From NCBI RefSeq assembly GCF_030272615.1, contig NC_081408.1, positions 200,904,341 to 200,968,340 of the forward strand: a stretch of 64,000 nt of DNA, read 5' to 3'. Made by a program: the position numbers and the translations under genes. Of this stretch, positions 24,366-36,828 are shown piece after piece (position 1 is the stretch's first letter; each line of letters starts with the position of its first letter). This stretch comes from Cryptomeria japonica (lineage: Eukaryota; Streptophyta; Pinopsida; Cupressales; Cupressaceae). The notes below the pieces were generated by a model. It was not told the DNA's origin and ran no database searches. It was given only the letters and a program-made list of their open reading frames with translations.

Positions 24366-24891
24366 TAATCCTGAAATAGGAAATATAAAATACATCGAAC
24401 ACATAAATGAGTTATAAAAGGGAGGGACACATGTTGATGCATTTTTTAACACATCATAGGGCATATAGAAGGGAGATAAGGTCAGGTACACCTTATTGGG
24501 TGGTTTCAACCCATGGTTTTGTAATACCATTTGATGGTTTCTTGTATTGTATCTCCTATATATGAGGTGTGAGAGATAGAGGTTATGTGTGAGAGTCTTA
24601 TGGCTATTGAGTTACCTCTGAATCTCTCATTAGTGGTACTCATGCAAAGAGCTTTCTCTACAAGTATATTGTAGTCTATTTTGATTGTTGAATAATATAT
24701 TGAGTGGCTTTTGGAGTGTGGGGTTTTTCTCCCATAAGGGTTTTCCCCACATAAATCACTATGTTATGGTTTGAATATTACTATATCTATTTTTGTTTTA
24801 TGTAACTATTGTGAGGATCTATAAAAGTTTGTGCATTACCCTCCTCTCAAGGTTAGTGTAGGAATTTGTTCCGCTACTTAACTTCCTTACA
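24366..24891 (+). repeat. Solo LTR K, right part
   Basis: Continuation of 13221-13566. It contains a TATA-like CTATATATGAG (about 24552-24562) and the common U5 phrase GGGTTTTTCTCCCATAAGG, and ends CTTCCTTACA followed by GTGGT (24892-24896), the second copy of the target duplication. Confidence 0.85.
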
Positions 24892-24896
24892 GTGGT

Positions 24897-26739
24897 AAAC
24901 CAAGATAAGAGTTTTTTCTCCCTATTCAAAAGAGAACAAAGAATAAATCTAACTACCAAAAGAACCTCCACAATTATCTCTTATATCAAATCATAGGAAG
25001 AAATATAGAGGTTAGCGAATTAATAAATGTTAAGATGGAAGATATTTTTCATAGTTAGCTTCTACAAATAAGATTAACATAAAATACATATGTACAAAAT
25101 ATAATAATATATTCATTCATTCAAAATGGAGGTAAGGAGATATTATACATGTGATATTAGAATGGAGAAAAGGTAAAATGGTAGATTAGATTCCTGAAAG
25201 ATTGGAGACCAATTTACAATTGTAGAAATACCAAGAATATTGCATGTATTTGGAAGAGAAATGAGAAAGAGAAGATGTGAACACTTTATTGTGAGGCTTC
25301 ATATCCTATTTATTTATTTTTAAGTGTGAATAAGTGTGAAACACATGAAGAGAGGAAGAAATCAAAGTTTCATGCTACCCATGAAAGTAGGAGGATGTTA
25401 CTTTGAAAAGTCATGGAGGTGATCAAAGGGGCACAAAAAAATGTGTCAGAGCTTCCACCATACCCTGACAAAGTGATCTTCTAAGAAAGGGGGCATCTAG
25501 AAGATGATCTCCCATGAAATTCATGCACAAAGCATGGGTTTTCTTACAAATACTATAAAAAAATGAGTATGATTGTCAACCTTAAACATGAGGGCCTCTA
25601 CAACACATGAAAAGAACTTCTTATAGCCTCATTTCTCAAGATTTGGTAGTTGGAAAGGTTGGTGAAGCGTTTATAGAATTATGTGTAGAACATGCCAATA
25701 AAAACATATCAATATTTGAGGGTTAGACATTAGACATTCACTTTAAATTGTTCCATAGGATAGGGCAAAAGAGGAAATCCCAAGATTCAAAGACCAAAAA
25801 GGAAGAAGTGAGAGAGAATTAGAGAATGATTGGCGATTAGGGGTGGTCTTTTAATGTAAATATTTATAAAAGGAAAGGGTTAAATCAAAACTATAAACAT
25901 CAAACACTAAAAATATTGAAGAGAATTGAAGTTGGCTGAAGAATTTGAGGATCAAGCTTTAGTGATTTATCTTAACTCTTTCTGTAATGGAAAGGATTAA
26001 GGTGAGTGCCCAATCCTCAATTTTTGATAAGGAGGGGTGAGTGTGAATAAATGAGACATGATAATTGGGCATCAAGGGTCTAAGTTTAGCTCCAACTCTT
26101 TTCAATAGGAAAATTTTAATGCTAATCTTTTATAGTCAATTTTTGAACATTGGGATAAAATGAGAAAAAGGAGTTGGCCTTTGGGCTTCAAAGGTTTTGC
26201 TTAACCTTTTTCTTAAAGATAAGAAAAATATTTGATTGAACCTTCAATTTTTAAAGATTGAAAGACATAGTGAAAGGAAATGGAAAAGAAAACAATTGAG
26301 ATTTGGGCATCAAGAGAGTGATGGGTTAAAGCCATAAGGAGAAAATGAGAAGTTCAATGTCAAATTCCCAATAGGGATTATATTTTCCAATATTTTTTCA
26401 TTTTTTACTAGGGTACTTGGCCAAGGAAAAATCAAAATGGTCCATTTAGGATCTCTCAAATTAAATATAATTCATGGATCTTAAGGGTGGCATGAAATTA
26501 CAACATTTTGGCTCCTTTTGTGTGATGTCTTCTAACTAAACATAGAATCTAGAATCCTTAAATATCCATTGGGAACTAAGTCAACAAGGAAAATAAAAAA
26601 CTAATTTCAATAACCTTGCACTTGGAGGAAAATAGAATATCTAGAGAATACTTTTTCTTAAGGAGAATGTAGAGTGTGGATTAGAACTTCTCATAAATAA
26701 ACAAAATTAAATCATATTTACATGATTTATCATACCCTC
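24897..26739. other. AT-rich DNA, nothing recognised
   Basis: About 1.8 kb with no supportable gene and no clear repeat structure. It lies downstream of the minus-strand gypsy pol and may contain that element's decayed 3' end, but I could not match it to an LTR. Confidence 0.4.
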
Positions 26740-28950
26740 AAAAAGAAGTTTTGAAATCAATCTCATTAACTAGTATTAGAAGAGCTTCACCACCCAGACC
26801 AGAGAGATGAAATGCATTCGCCTCATTGTAACTAGTGATGACACATCCAAATAGCATCAAATTTGGTGTTTAACTACTTTGGCTCTATCTATAGATTCTC
26901 ATTTTACCACTAAATATTCTACCTAAATGATCTTTTTGATAGTCTTTTTGTCAAAAATTATCTTGGCATGTTCTTGGAAAGTCTTAAGAGCATACTTAGC
27001 CTTGATCCTACTGTCTTCTAACCCCATTAGCACAACTAATGTAAATATCATTTTCTACTATCTCTAGCTCATCTACTAATTCAAGAGATTAAAACTTTGT
27101 AGATAGTGGAAGTCTTGCTTCATTTTCATTGAACAACATGAATGGGGATTTTACAATGGCTCTCTTGGGAGATTATATTATATTATAGTGATATCTTTAA
27201 CTTTCTATTTCAAGACCTTTGATTGTACTCTATTATCTTTTTAATTATCCGAATGAGATTATTGATTGAAGACACACATAGGCTATTACTTTGAGGGTTA
27301 TAATTTGGTGAAATTTTTAGGCATATACCATTCTTAATTGTCCAAGAGCTAATTTGGGTACCAAAAAAGATTTGGAATTATTTGATATGATGGTGGAAGG
27401 AAAACCAAACCTAGTCACAATTATATCAAGGAATTAAAAAATGAAAGCCTCAATGGAATCATTCAACAAGTTACCTTTGTTCACCTAGTGAACTATTCTA
27501 TAGTTTCCAAGATCTATTTATCACCAGCACTAGATGGTGGATTTATCATACACACATAGTCTAGCCTCAATGTGTGATGCTTGTTCAATTTGAATAGGAT
27601 GAAGAGGAAGGTAAAAAATCTTCTAATTTTCATAAAAGAAAGAATATTTCTTATAATTCTTCACCCATCTATGGGAATTGTTAAACAAGGTTTAAAATAC
27701 TAACTAGCCTTAATTATCTTAATAACAATGCTACTAGTAGAGAAATGTATACCATAATAACCACCATGAAACTCTTATAATATTTTACAAGCCTAATATT
27801 GTTCAATACATATTATAAGGACTCCATTGGAATCTCTCCTAAAAAATATTTCACCCACTAAGACATAGGAGATGGAATATACCTAGAAATGTCTTCTTTT
27901 GATCTTATTTAGATGTGGAATATATATACCATCTTATAAGAAGGTAGTCATATCATTCAACCAATGATTCTAAATGTCAATGTTTGTTGGCAGTCATCTT
28001 GTAGTATAAAGGAAACCTCTATAAGAATCTCAAAGGATGATACTAGTTCACACAATCCCTTGTCTCTTACAAGTTTGGTCATATTGATTTCTATGTTATA
28101 TTACATGAGCTTTGTGATCCATCCAACTCTATTTTTATTGACATACTTTCTTAGAATAGAATCCTCAATGCTTGCATCTATATCCATTAACTAGACCTTG
28201 TTATTAAATAGCATGTCTAATTATTTTTAATTCTCTATTAATTGTAAGGACTTGCTTCACTACATAGTTGAATTTGATTTCATATTACCTTTAAGCCCTT
28301 CATTAAAGAATGCAATGCATTGATCTAGATTGTCATTGTTCAAGTGTCTTAGAATATTTGATACAGTTTTTTCTCCTCTAATAGTGTAGAGGATGGATTC
28401 CCCCTCATAATCTAGATTAACAAGAGTAGCTATCTAAATAATTTCTTGATTGATTTCTTTAAATCTAGCCTTTCCTTTCTTGGTCCAATTGAATGATATA
28501 TTATTTTATAGCATAGAAGTAAGAGGTTTAACCATGGTAGCAAGGTTAGGAGTGAACCTCTCCATAATGTTGATTCTCCCAAGGAATCTCTATTACCTTT
28601 CTTGTGGCTAGAAAGTGGAATAGATAAAATAGCATCTACTATTTTTAGATCAAATACTGAATCGTATTTATGTACAATGTGTCCTAATAGTATTCCTTGG
28701 TCTATAGAAAACACATTTATGTTGGTTCAAGAAAACACCATACTCCCTACATATTTTAATACCGACTTGAGGTGGTTAAACTAATCACCTGCATGCCTTG
28801 ACAAAATATTTATATCATCAAGGAGCATATGACCAAAATTTCCATTAATACACCTTTGCAAACCATGTCCATTACTCTTTCAAAGGTATTGTAGACACAT
28901 AAAAAAATTCATTAAATTGTCCTCGTAATTAAACTTAATTTTTCCCATTA
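26740..28950 (-). pseudogene. Decayed Ty3/gypsy pol: RT end, RNase H, integrase
   Basis: Reading the minus strand through many stops and shifts gives a consistent order of gypsy domains. Around 28950-28600: the RT thumb side, with VMDMVCKGVL and LGHIVHK. Around 28430-28200: an RNase H-like LVNLDYEG...LYTI and CIAFFNEGL. Around 28100: GWITKLM and TKLVRDKGL. Around 27840-27650: an integrase zinc-binding-like HGGYYGIHF. Around 27540-27330: an integrase core with RFGFPSTIISNN. Around 27150: ARLP and ELVDELE. Around 26750: a final LVNEIDFK. The 5' part (Gag, protease, RT palm start) is missing. It is an old relic, far more decayed than C or D. The frame at 27964-28194 on the plus strand is its shadow. 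Confidence 0.7.
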
Positions 28951-29640
28951 TCAGGTGGATACTTATTATATAATATTTTTATTATCCATTATTATTCTTC
29001 GTTACACTACAAAATTCATTCATCAATATTCACTATTTCATGATTTCTGATTATATCATAATATTCATAATATATTATTAATTCATCAAAATCCTTTAAT
29101 ATATTATATTATTAAAACCATTTTTTAAACCTCCTACATATCAACTTCACCCTCTATTTATAATTTTCTACTCTTACCCATTTCACTCGACTAATGCATG
29201 TGGGACCAACATCTCTGATCCAATATTTTATCCCACATCTATTCTAGAACTTGGATTCCACCCTAAGGACATTTATAAATACCTTGCTCCTCCTCATTTC
29301 TAAGCATGAAAAATTTCTCTATCATTTGCATGTTTGCATTTTGAATCTTTTCTCTTGCATTTCTAGTTTGCAAATTTGATCATTGTGTTCATCTCATTGA
29401 TTCTCGCATCGATTTTGTTTCATGGAATTTTTATAATCTTCATATCCATCCATCATAGCTTCTTGTGCACTTGCTTCTAAGAGCACCCGTATTTCAAACC
29501 CAAGATCTTGATTGGTAGGAGAACAATGAAGTAAATTTATGTTGCATACATGTGTGTTTTAGCTTAGATATTTTCCTTTGCATGTGCATGTTTATTGTAG
29601 GTACTCCATTGATAAGATGTTGAATCATCTAGATCTTGTG
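28951..29640 (+). repeat. LTR-like stretch with TATA box, unassigned
   Basis: AT-rich DNA with a good TATA element in TTTATAAATACC (29272-29283), followed by a pyrimidine-rich CTCCTCCTC start region. This resembles the core promoter of gypsy LTRs such as 42721-43860. No boundaries or target duplication could be defined, so element membership is open. Confidence 0.35.
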
Positions 29641-29649
29641 CCATAAGAA

Positions 29650-29775
29650 CTCAGATTCAATTTTCTTTATCTACATGAATTGATTGCAGACGTATTCACT
29701 AATTATTTTCCTAAGGATGATTTTGAGTATCTTAGAGAGAAATTAGGGGCAATTTCCCCTCCTGATGAGAACTAA
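29650..29775 (+). pseudogene. Copia pol C-terminus (element J)
   Basis: The frame reads ELIADVFTNYFPKDDFEYLR followed by EKLGAISPPDEN and a stop at 29773-29775. This is the end of a copia RNase H domain, aligned with ADIFTKPLPRDTFEYLR of F. Everything upstream of it is missing, so J is truncated at its 5' side. Confidence 0.75.
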
Positions 29776-30101
29776 AATGGATTGAGTTGCATTAGTCCAG
29801 TGAATTTCATGGAGATATCTTCTAATCCAGATTGATGTGTGTTGACTGCTACATAGGGGGAGTAGTTAGATGTTCATATTTATTGGTTTTGATGTTCAGT
29901 TGTGGGGAGAGAGAGTTTGACTAAAGGGGGAGAGATTTGTGCTATATGTTCCTTTAGCATTGATGTCAAAGGGGGAGAGAGAGTTATGCGAAAAACCCAT
30001 GTTGAGCTATGTGAATGATCTAAGGGGGAGGTGATTATTTTATTTCTTCGCATTGATTTTTTTCACATTCATATGTTGCCATCAATGCAAAAGGGGGAGA
30101 T
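29776..30101 (+). other. 3' UTR of copia J with repeated purine tracts
   Basis: It contains GATGTCAAAGGGGGAGAGAG (about 29955), CTAAGGGGGAGGTG (about 30019) and the LTR-proximal CAAAAGGGGGAGAT (30088-30101). The last one is the expected priming site. Confidence 0.65.
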
Positions 30102-30192
30102 TGTTGGAGTGATGTGTTGTCATTGATGTCAACATATTCCTCCATGTGTTCCAATGTTGCAATTAGATTAAGTGAGTTGTTTTGGCTTGTAT
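30102..30192 (+). repeat. 3' LTR of copia J, left part
   Basis: It starts TGTTGGAGTGATGTG directly after the purine tract. It is interrupted after 91 bp by element A, whose target duplication TGTAT is 30188-30192, and resumes at 36829. Confidence 0.75.
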
Positions 30193-31112
30193 TGTTGGCA
30201 ATTGACACTCAATTGGTTGGTTTCACTATGTTGTCATTGATGGCAACATGGTATTGTTTTATGGCTTCATTCTTTGGTTCCTTTGTGTACTGACAGACAC
30301 TTCACAAATACTACATTGACACTGGCACCGACAGGATAGAAGGATTTCTTTAGTCATCGGCAATATAGGACGACATGGTTTAGTAAAGGTTATCGGTATT
30401 GGAGGATGACATCTCTTGTATCCAGCATTGAAAATTGGTTCTAATATTTATGCATTTATGTTATCTGGCTGACATGTAATTTGATATTGTATATATCTTT
30501 GTAAGCTGACATAAGGCATGTAAATTTGTATAGGTTATATAGGTCAGTTTGATAGATAATTTTGATAAGGACATGACATAGGAGATTATGGATATTTGAA
30601 ATATATCAAAGGGATCATGTATGTGAGGAAATTCATGTAAGGATTATTTAAGTAAAGGGTTTAGGGTTTCAGACCGGAACAAACAGAGCTTAAACCAGAG
30701 CTGTAATCTGGCATAAAAGATGTTATCTTAGAAGTTCCCACTTTTCCAAATTGTAGTCTAGATTTTTATGTAGTCAGTGAGGCTCCTTTTGTGATTGAGA
30801 AATGTGCTATAGGCTGTAAGCCTTTCTACAAGTGTAGGACCCTCATATTTTGTAGTATCTCTTCATATGGATAGTGGATTGATATTGTGGGCCACAAATC
30901 CCATTGTGTTTTTTCCTCTTTGAGGTTTTCCATGTATAAATATGTGTGTTATGGTTCTCATTTATGTGATTGGCTTACTGGTTGCTTTACTTCATTCAAT
31001 TATGTATGTACTGGTATACCGGTTGGTGTATGCATATTTTAATAAGGATAAAATCAATAGATCTGATATAACATTGATTCACCACCCCTCTTAGTGTTAT
31101 TGGATTCCAACA
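30193..31112 (+). repeat. 5' LTR of element A
   Basis: 920 bp, TGTTGGCAATTGACACTC to GTTATTGGATTCCAACA. The U5 end carries GATTCACCACCCCTCTTAG, the copia signature. ATTGATATTAGTGCC follows at 31113-31127, a mutated form of the initiator-Met primer site ATTGGTATCAGAGCC. Confidence 0.93.
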
Positions 31113-31180
31113 ATTGATATTAGTGCCTTGTGCCTTGGAGGAAGTTTAACAGCTTGAGGAAGATCCCGAATCTGGAATCC

Positions 31181-32302
31181 ATGGATATGGCTTTGGAGAA
31201 GAAACTTGAGATGGCACTTGAAGATTATGATGCTGAAAGGTTGAAGAACTTGAAGCTACAAGATGAATTGAATTCTGTTAAAGAATTTATTCTTGTCCTT
31301 CAAGAGAGGCTATCATATGTTCAAGCTAGGAGGAAGGAACTTTTACAAAGTCAGGATGATGAAGAGAAAGATGCACTTAAGGAACAATGTCACAAATTGA
31401 GTTAGGAGAACATGGTTATGAAAAATGAAACCCAAGTTATAACTATGAGAATGTCTAAAGAGATTGAGGATAGAAATAAGAAGGAAGAAAATCTTGTTGT
31501 ATCCCTAAAGAACAAATTTGAAGAATGTGGGAGGTTGGTTCATGGGAATGATATGTTGAGAATTGATTTGGTACAATCCCAGAGTAATGAAAAGGAGCTT
31601 GAGAGACAAATGATAATTATGAGAGAAAATTTAACTACTGCAAGTGAGTACAAAGAACAATTCAAGATCAGCTCAACACAACTTGATGAGTTATTGAAGA
31701 GACATAGGCAGATTGGAGATTCCAGTGGACTTGGATTTGAGCAACGACAAAGTTTTGGTATTGCTAATGTAGATCAAAACCATAAGGCACTGATAAGGAA
31801 ATTTAATGCTTATAAATTCAATGGTAGATGTTTTGTTTGCAATAGATTTGGTCACATGGCTAGGCAATGTAGAAATACAGAAAATCGGAACCTTGATTGT
31901 ACTCCCGGTAGATGTTCTAAATGCAATAAGTATGGTCATGAAATAGAAGATTGCAGAATGAATGTTAAATGCTATGCATGTGGAAAGTTTGGACATATGG
32001 CTAATTAGTGCAGGTCAAGCAATTTCACTGGTTTTAGCAAAGCAGTTTAAAGAAACAATGTTACATGTTATGCATGCAATAATGTTGGATATATTGCTAA
32101 ATTCTATAGAAGCAAAAATCCACCAGTTGGTAATGGAGGATCAAATGAGAAAGGAAAAGAGAAGGTTAGTGAAATCAAACAAGATTATACTTAGAGATGG
32201 GTTAGAAAGACTGAAGAACAATCATCAGATGGGAATGTCCCGGTTACTTATCCAATATAAGAGGTTGCTCCTGCACCAGTAGGGATCTCATCCGGTAATT
32301 GA
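31181..32302 (+). pseudogene. Gag-like coiled-coil and zinc-knuckle protein of element A
   Basis: It starts at ATG 31181 (MDMALEKKLEMALEDYDAER). A long charged coiled coil (to about 31690, one stop near 31403) is followed by four knuckle-type motifs: CFVCNRFGHMARQC (31829), CSKCNKYGHEIEDC (31913), CYACGKFGHMAN with a stop before the last Cys (31970), and CYACNNVGYIAKFY (32066), which lacks its His and final Cys. There is no N-terminal capsid-like domain, as in E and G. RNA binding by the knuckles is the family expectation. Confidence 0.82.
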
Positions 32303-32652
32303 GACAGATACCTTGGGGGTAGGTAAAATTCATGAAAATACTGCATATGCCCCGAGAAGAGGTTCTAGATATTGGAGATGATTATCCGCCATGGATATAC
32401 TCTATGCAAGATCCGATATCTTTCACTGGCATTCATTTATGTCAATAGAAGATTAGGGTTTTTATCAAAGTTTAAAAGGTCGAATCGACTTTATTGTTGA
32501 TCACCTTGCATTCAGAGACATTTCAAAGTGACTAAGAGTGAGCAAAGGAAATTCAAAGAAATCAGATTTCTTCTTGAGAGATCTCACCAGCATTTGGAAG
32601 AATTTATTGGAGGTTTTCACCGAGAGCAGTCAAAAGGTATTTATCTTTAAAC

Positions 32653-35563
32653 ATGGAAGCGAGATCATCATCTATTCCTATTTTTGTTGCAAATCCAACT
32701 ATAGTAGAGGTCAAGGACTAGCCAAGGCCAATTTTCAAGTAGTATCCACATGTGGCTACCCTGGAAGATTCAGTTGGAGCATTTTCTCGAGTTCTGGAGG
32801 GAGTTGTCTATGTAGAAGATGTTAGGGAATATATTCATTATCACGTTGAGGACTTGGGAACTTCTAGAATTAATGGCATGTATATGAGTGAGCTGATGGG
32901 AGAATCTGGAAAGATCACCGACATGTCATCTGACAAAAGATCTATGAGATTGAAAACTATCACCAACACAGACATCAAATTCGGTAGCATGATCATCGGA
33001 TATAAGGTAACTTAGTCAAACCGACTGAATTCTATTTCTAGTTCATGCATTTGGGTTGCACACAAAATGATGAGAGGGAATGTAAAATTAGATCTATGTG
33101 GTTGGATGCTAGATGAGTTGATAATAAACCTAGGAAGAATTAAGGGTGAAAAGAAGGGTACATTCCAGTATGGAAACTTGATAGTTTGCTTGATGTTATA
33201 TTTCATGAATTATACACCTGGTTTTGGTAAGAGGCAATGGGCATTTGACATCCTAGTATGGAGACAATTGCAATAATCAATTGCTAATTTATGAAGTTAG
33301 AGAGATGATAAAGTTTGGGGATATTTCAAAGCAATCCAAAAATCTATAAGGTCTAGGGTAAGGGTACTTGAGCATATTGTAGAAAAATATTCAATAGAAA
33401 TATGCTTCATGGTAAAGAAGGATGAAACACTTATGGAGGTAGTTAAGCCCTAAAATATTTGGATTGAGGAAATGAGCTATGAGGTGGATGCAAAAATTCT
33501 TGATACCTATGGAAAAATGTTGATTGATGCACCAATTGATGAGGTGGAGAAGCCCTATGGTACTGCACAGCAAAAAGCACAAGAGGTTGAAACAGATTTC
33601 AATCCGAAGAAAAGAGATAAGTAGGAAGGGAAAGCAAGAAAATTTGTGGAGAAGGTCTCAAAGGACATTAAGGCATTAATTGATGTTGTCTCAAAGAAAG
33701 GTAGGAAGAAGAAGAGTCTTGAAGTACATATTGATCCTATTACTACAAAATCAAAATCTGAGGATGACACACCATTGGCATTTAAGAGGGTTGTTAGGAA
33801 GAAAACAGAGGAAAAAAAGGCAGAAGCTAAGAAGAAAGTGGCTAGGAAGGTTACAATCAAAGTACCGACACAAAAGAAAGCACCATTTAAGGAAACACCT
33901 TCAGCTGCATTTGGTACTACAAAGAGGAAGAAGAAGAGTAACATCGACTTAGCAATTGAATCTAGTAATGTGACTATCATACCACCTAAAACTTGTGCAA
34001 ATTTAGTAGATGAAATCACTAAAGATGACATGTTGAAGAATGTTCAATTTTATTATGAACACTTAGAGGATGATGAAAAAAGAGAGGTAGAGGAACCAGT
34101 CTTATTATACTTTAATATTTATAAGAAAGCCTCAATAGAAATAGAAAATTAAATACCTGCTGAATTGTATAGTATGTTAGATGCTAGAAGACTATCAGCT
34201 ATGCAACAATATAAACATATTAAAATTCAAGAGCTATTATCTATTTGTGTTACTATTTCTCCAGATGAAATGGAAAAGACACTTGAGGTGGTAGATAGAA
34301 AAGTTTTTAATAGCAAACATAGAATAACTAGTCTGATGCTAGGAAGAGTAAATGAAATAATAAAGGAGACTCAAAAAGCATGGGTTAAATTTATTGAAGA
34401 GAACAAGGGATTCTTTACTTCACCAAAATCCAAAACAGACACTCTAGATACCTCGGTTGAAGGAAAGGGAAAGGGGATTAGCGGTACTTCACCCTTAGTT
34501 TTGCAAATATTAAGATAGTGGAAATTGAGCCCCCAATAAATACAGATGTACAGACAAATATTGAGATACTAGTTAACACAAAGAGTGAATAAGTTAATAT
34601 TGTACAAGATACTAATATTGAGGATAATAGTTCTTCGGATATAAATGTACAGGTTGAGGTTACAGTTCCTATAGAGGAACCGATAGTTACACAGACTGCA
34701 CCAAGTGGCAAAGCCACTGGTTCAAGTGAGGAAGTTATAAAGGATAAATCTATAGAAGAGGAGAAAGATGAATCCAGTAGGGAACTGGTAGTTGGTCAAT
34801 CATTGTTGTCAATTGACACCTCATAGGTTGAAAAGAACAACATAACAAAGATGAGTCCTACTAAACTTGTGATGTTGTCAACACAAATACTAATGAAGGA
34901 GGGATCCACAGACGAAGGGATTATAGATCAATCATTGTTTTACACAGACTGGTCCCGGAGTGCAAGATTGAAAATGAAGGGAGCCCATCTGGCAAGCTAA
35001 AATAATAATTGAGCATATTTCAAAGGATTTTCAATCCTTACAACAAATATCAAACCTAAAAGAACTATAGAAGCCTACTCAGGCTAAGAGAGCTGCATTT
35101 GATCAGGTAATTGAATCTGAGAAGAAAAAGATTGATGAGAAGCTGATACTAATAGAAAATTATTTGAAGCAATGTAAAAATATATAGGGTATGTTGTAAC
35201 ACTAATATACTTATAACTAAAGTGGATAAAAAGATAAAATAAATTTAGGAGAAAATTGCAAATATAGCTAATTCTTTTGATAGATTGATTTCATTGACTA
35301 CATCCATTGATCGTCAAATTTTGATTTTGGAGAACCAAATTTCTATTCTTGAGAAGGAAAGAGACAAAATAATAAGAGCCATAATTCTGAGAGGCTTGGT
35401 GAGTCCCCGGTTGGATTAACTCAATGTACACAAGAAAGAATGCATGGATATGGTGGGAAAGCCCACATTGGTAGAGGTAAATGAGAAAGAGTCTTTTGCA
35501 CATATATTGAGTGAACTTGTATCTATTTTTGGCACATTCAAAACTGGGGGATACTTATCTTGA
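32653..35563 (+). pseudogene. ORF2 homologue of element A, decayed
   Basis: It starts MEARSSSIPIF at 32653, comparable to the Ser-rich start in E. Then VLEGVVYVEDVREYIHYHVE and DLG align with the DYIDCKIEELG region of G; GFGKRQWAFD (about 33220-33250) aligns with GVGDVQW; and Lys-rich blocks follow at 33600-33950. A stretch equivalent to GKDKKIK through NFWIIGG in E is missing (about 100 residues). The C-terminal coiled coil appears as ENQISILEKERDKIIR (about 35330). Many stops and shifts. Length and order match ORF2 of E and G, without any pol motif. Confidence 0.72.
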
Positions 35564-35873
35564 GCTACTCGAGAAGGCTTATCTAAAAATTTTAAAATTT
35601 GTCAAGCTCTGGTAAGATATTTTGGGATATTCATTGTACAGTTCTTTTTCTTTGACATTTCATTTAGAATTTTTCATGGCATTGATGTCAAAGGGGGAGT
35701 GATATAGATGTGAAAAAGAATAAAATAAGTTGTATACATTAGAGGGAGTCATGGAGTCATGGAGTTATGGAGATGAGGAGTATTTTGCATATTCTTCTCA
35801 GGGGGAGCAGGGCGGGATGAAACCGACAGATGAAACCTTGACCGTTTTTCACATGAGTGTTGGCATCAATGCC
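35564..35873 (+). other. 3' UTR of element A
   Basis: Non-coding. It contains TGATGTCAAAGGGGGAGTGA (about 35683-35702) and CAGGGGGAGCAGGG (about 35799) ahead of the terminal purine tract. The frame at 35730-35933 overlaps the tract and LTR and is not a gene. Confidence 0.6.
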
Positions 35874-35885
35874 AAAGGGGGAGAT
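35874..35885 (+). other. Polypurine tract of element A
   Basis: AAAGGGGGAGAT, preceded by CATCAATGCC and followed directly by the TGTTGG start of the 3' LTR. Confidence 0.88.
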
Positions 35886-36823
35886 TGTTGGAAATTGACA
35901 CTCAATTGGTTGGTTTCACTATGTTGTCATTGATGGAAACATGGTATTGTGTTCTGGCTTCATGCTTTGGTTCAGTTGTGTACCAATAAGCACTTCATAG
36001 ATACTACACGGCACCGACACTGACACCGACAAGATAGAAGGATTTATTTGGTCATCGACAATACACGCCGACATGGTTTAGTAAAGGTTATCTGTATTGG
36101 AGACCAAATTCTCTTGTAATTGGCATTGGCAATTGGTTCTAATATTTATGCATTTATTTTATTTGGCCAACATGTAATTTGATATTGTATATATCTTTGT
36201 AAGATGACATAAGGCATGTAAATTTGTATAGGGTATATAGGTCAGTTTGATAGATCATTTTGATAAGGACATGACATAGGAGATTATTGATATGCAAATG
36301 TAATATGATGCAAAATATATCAGAGGGGTCATGTATGTAAGGAAATACATGTAAGGGTCATTCTGATAAAGGGTTTAGGGTTTCGGACCGAAACAGAAAG
36401 AGCTTAAACTGGAATTGTATTTTGGCATAAAAGATGCTATCTTAGTAGTTCACACTTCTCTAGATTATAGTCTTGATTTTTATGTAGTCAGTGAGGTTCC
36501 TTTTGTGATTGATCAATGTGCTCTAGGCTGTAAGTCTTCCTGGAAGTGCAGGCCCCTCATATTTTATAATATCTCTTCATATAGCTAGTGGATTGATATT
36601 GTGGGTCACAAATCCCACCGTAGTTTTTCCTCTTTGAGGTTTTCCACATATAAATTTGTGTGTTATGATTCTCATTTATGTGATTGTCTTGTTGGTTTCT
36701 TTACTTCTTTCAGTTCTGTGTGTACCAGTATACCGATTGGTGTATGCATGTTTAAATAAGGCTAAAATTAATAGATCCATTATAACATTGATTCACCCCC
36801 CTTAGTGTTATTGGATTCCAAAA
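35886..36823 (+). repeat. 3' LTR of element A
   Basis: Direct repeat of the 5' LTR. It ends TTGGATTCCAAAA (AACA in the 5' copy), then the TGTAT duplication at 36824-36828. It is noticeably more diverged from its partner than the two LTRs of B are from each other. Confidence 0.93.
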
Positions 36824-36828
36824 TGTAT

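Larger units (their letters stand above)
30193..36823 (+). mobile_element. Element A: complete pol-less copia-type retrotransposon
   Basis: LTRs at 30193-31112 and 35886-36823. The duplication TGTAT at 30188-30192 and 36824-36828 fixes both ends. Inside, in order: a degenerate primer site, a Gag-like gene with zinc knuckles, a long decayed ORF2 homologue and a purine tract. No RT, RNase H or integrase is present. Its proteins are clearly related to those of E and G but divergent, so A is a separate subfamily. Confidence 0.93.

Noticed and set aside
28951-29640. 5' LTR of the minus-strand gypsy relic
   Set aside because: The TATA box points to the plus strand, opposite to that pol, and no matching LTR was found near 24900-26700.
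33555-34031. Minus-strand frame of 158 residues
   Set aside because: It opposes the Lys-rich part of A's ORF2, which keeps the complementary strand open.
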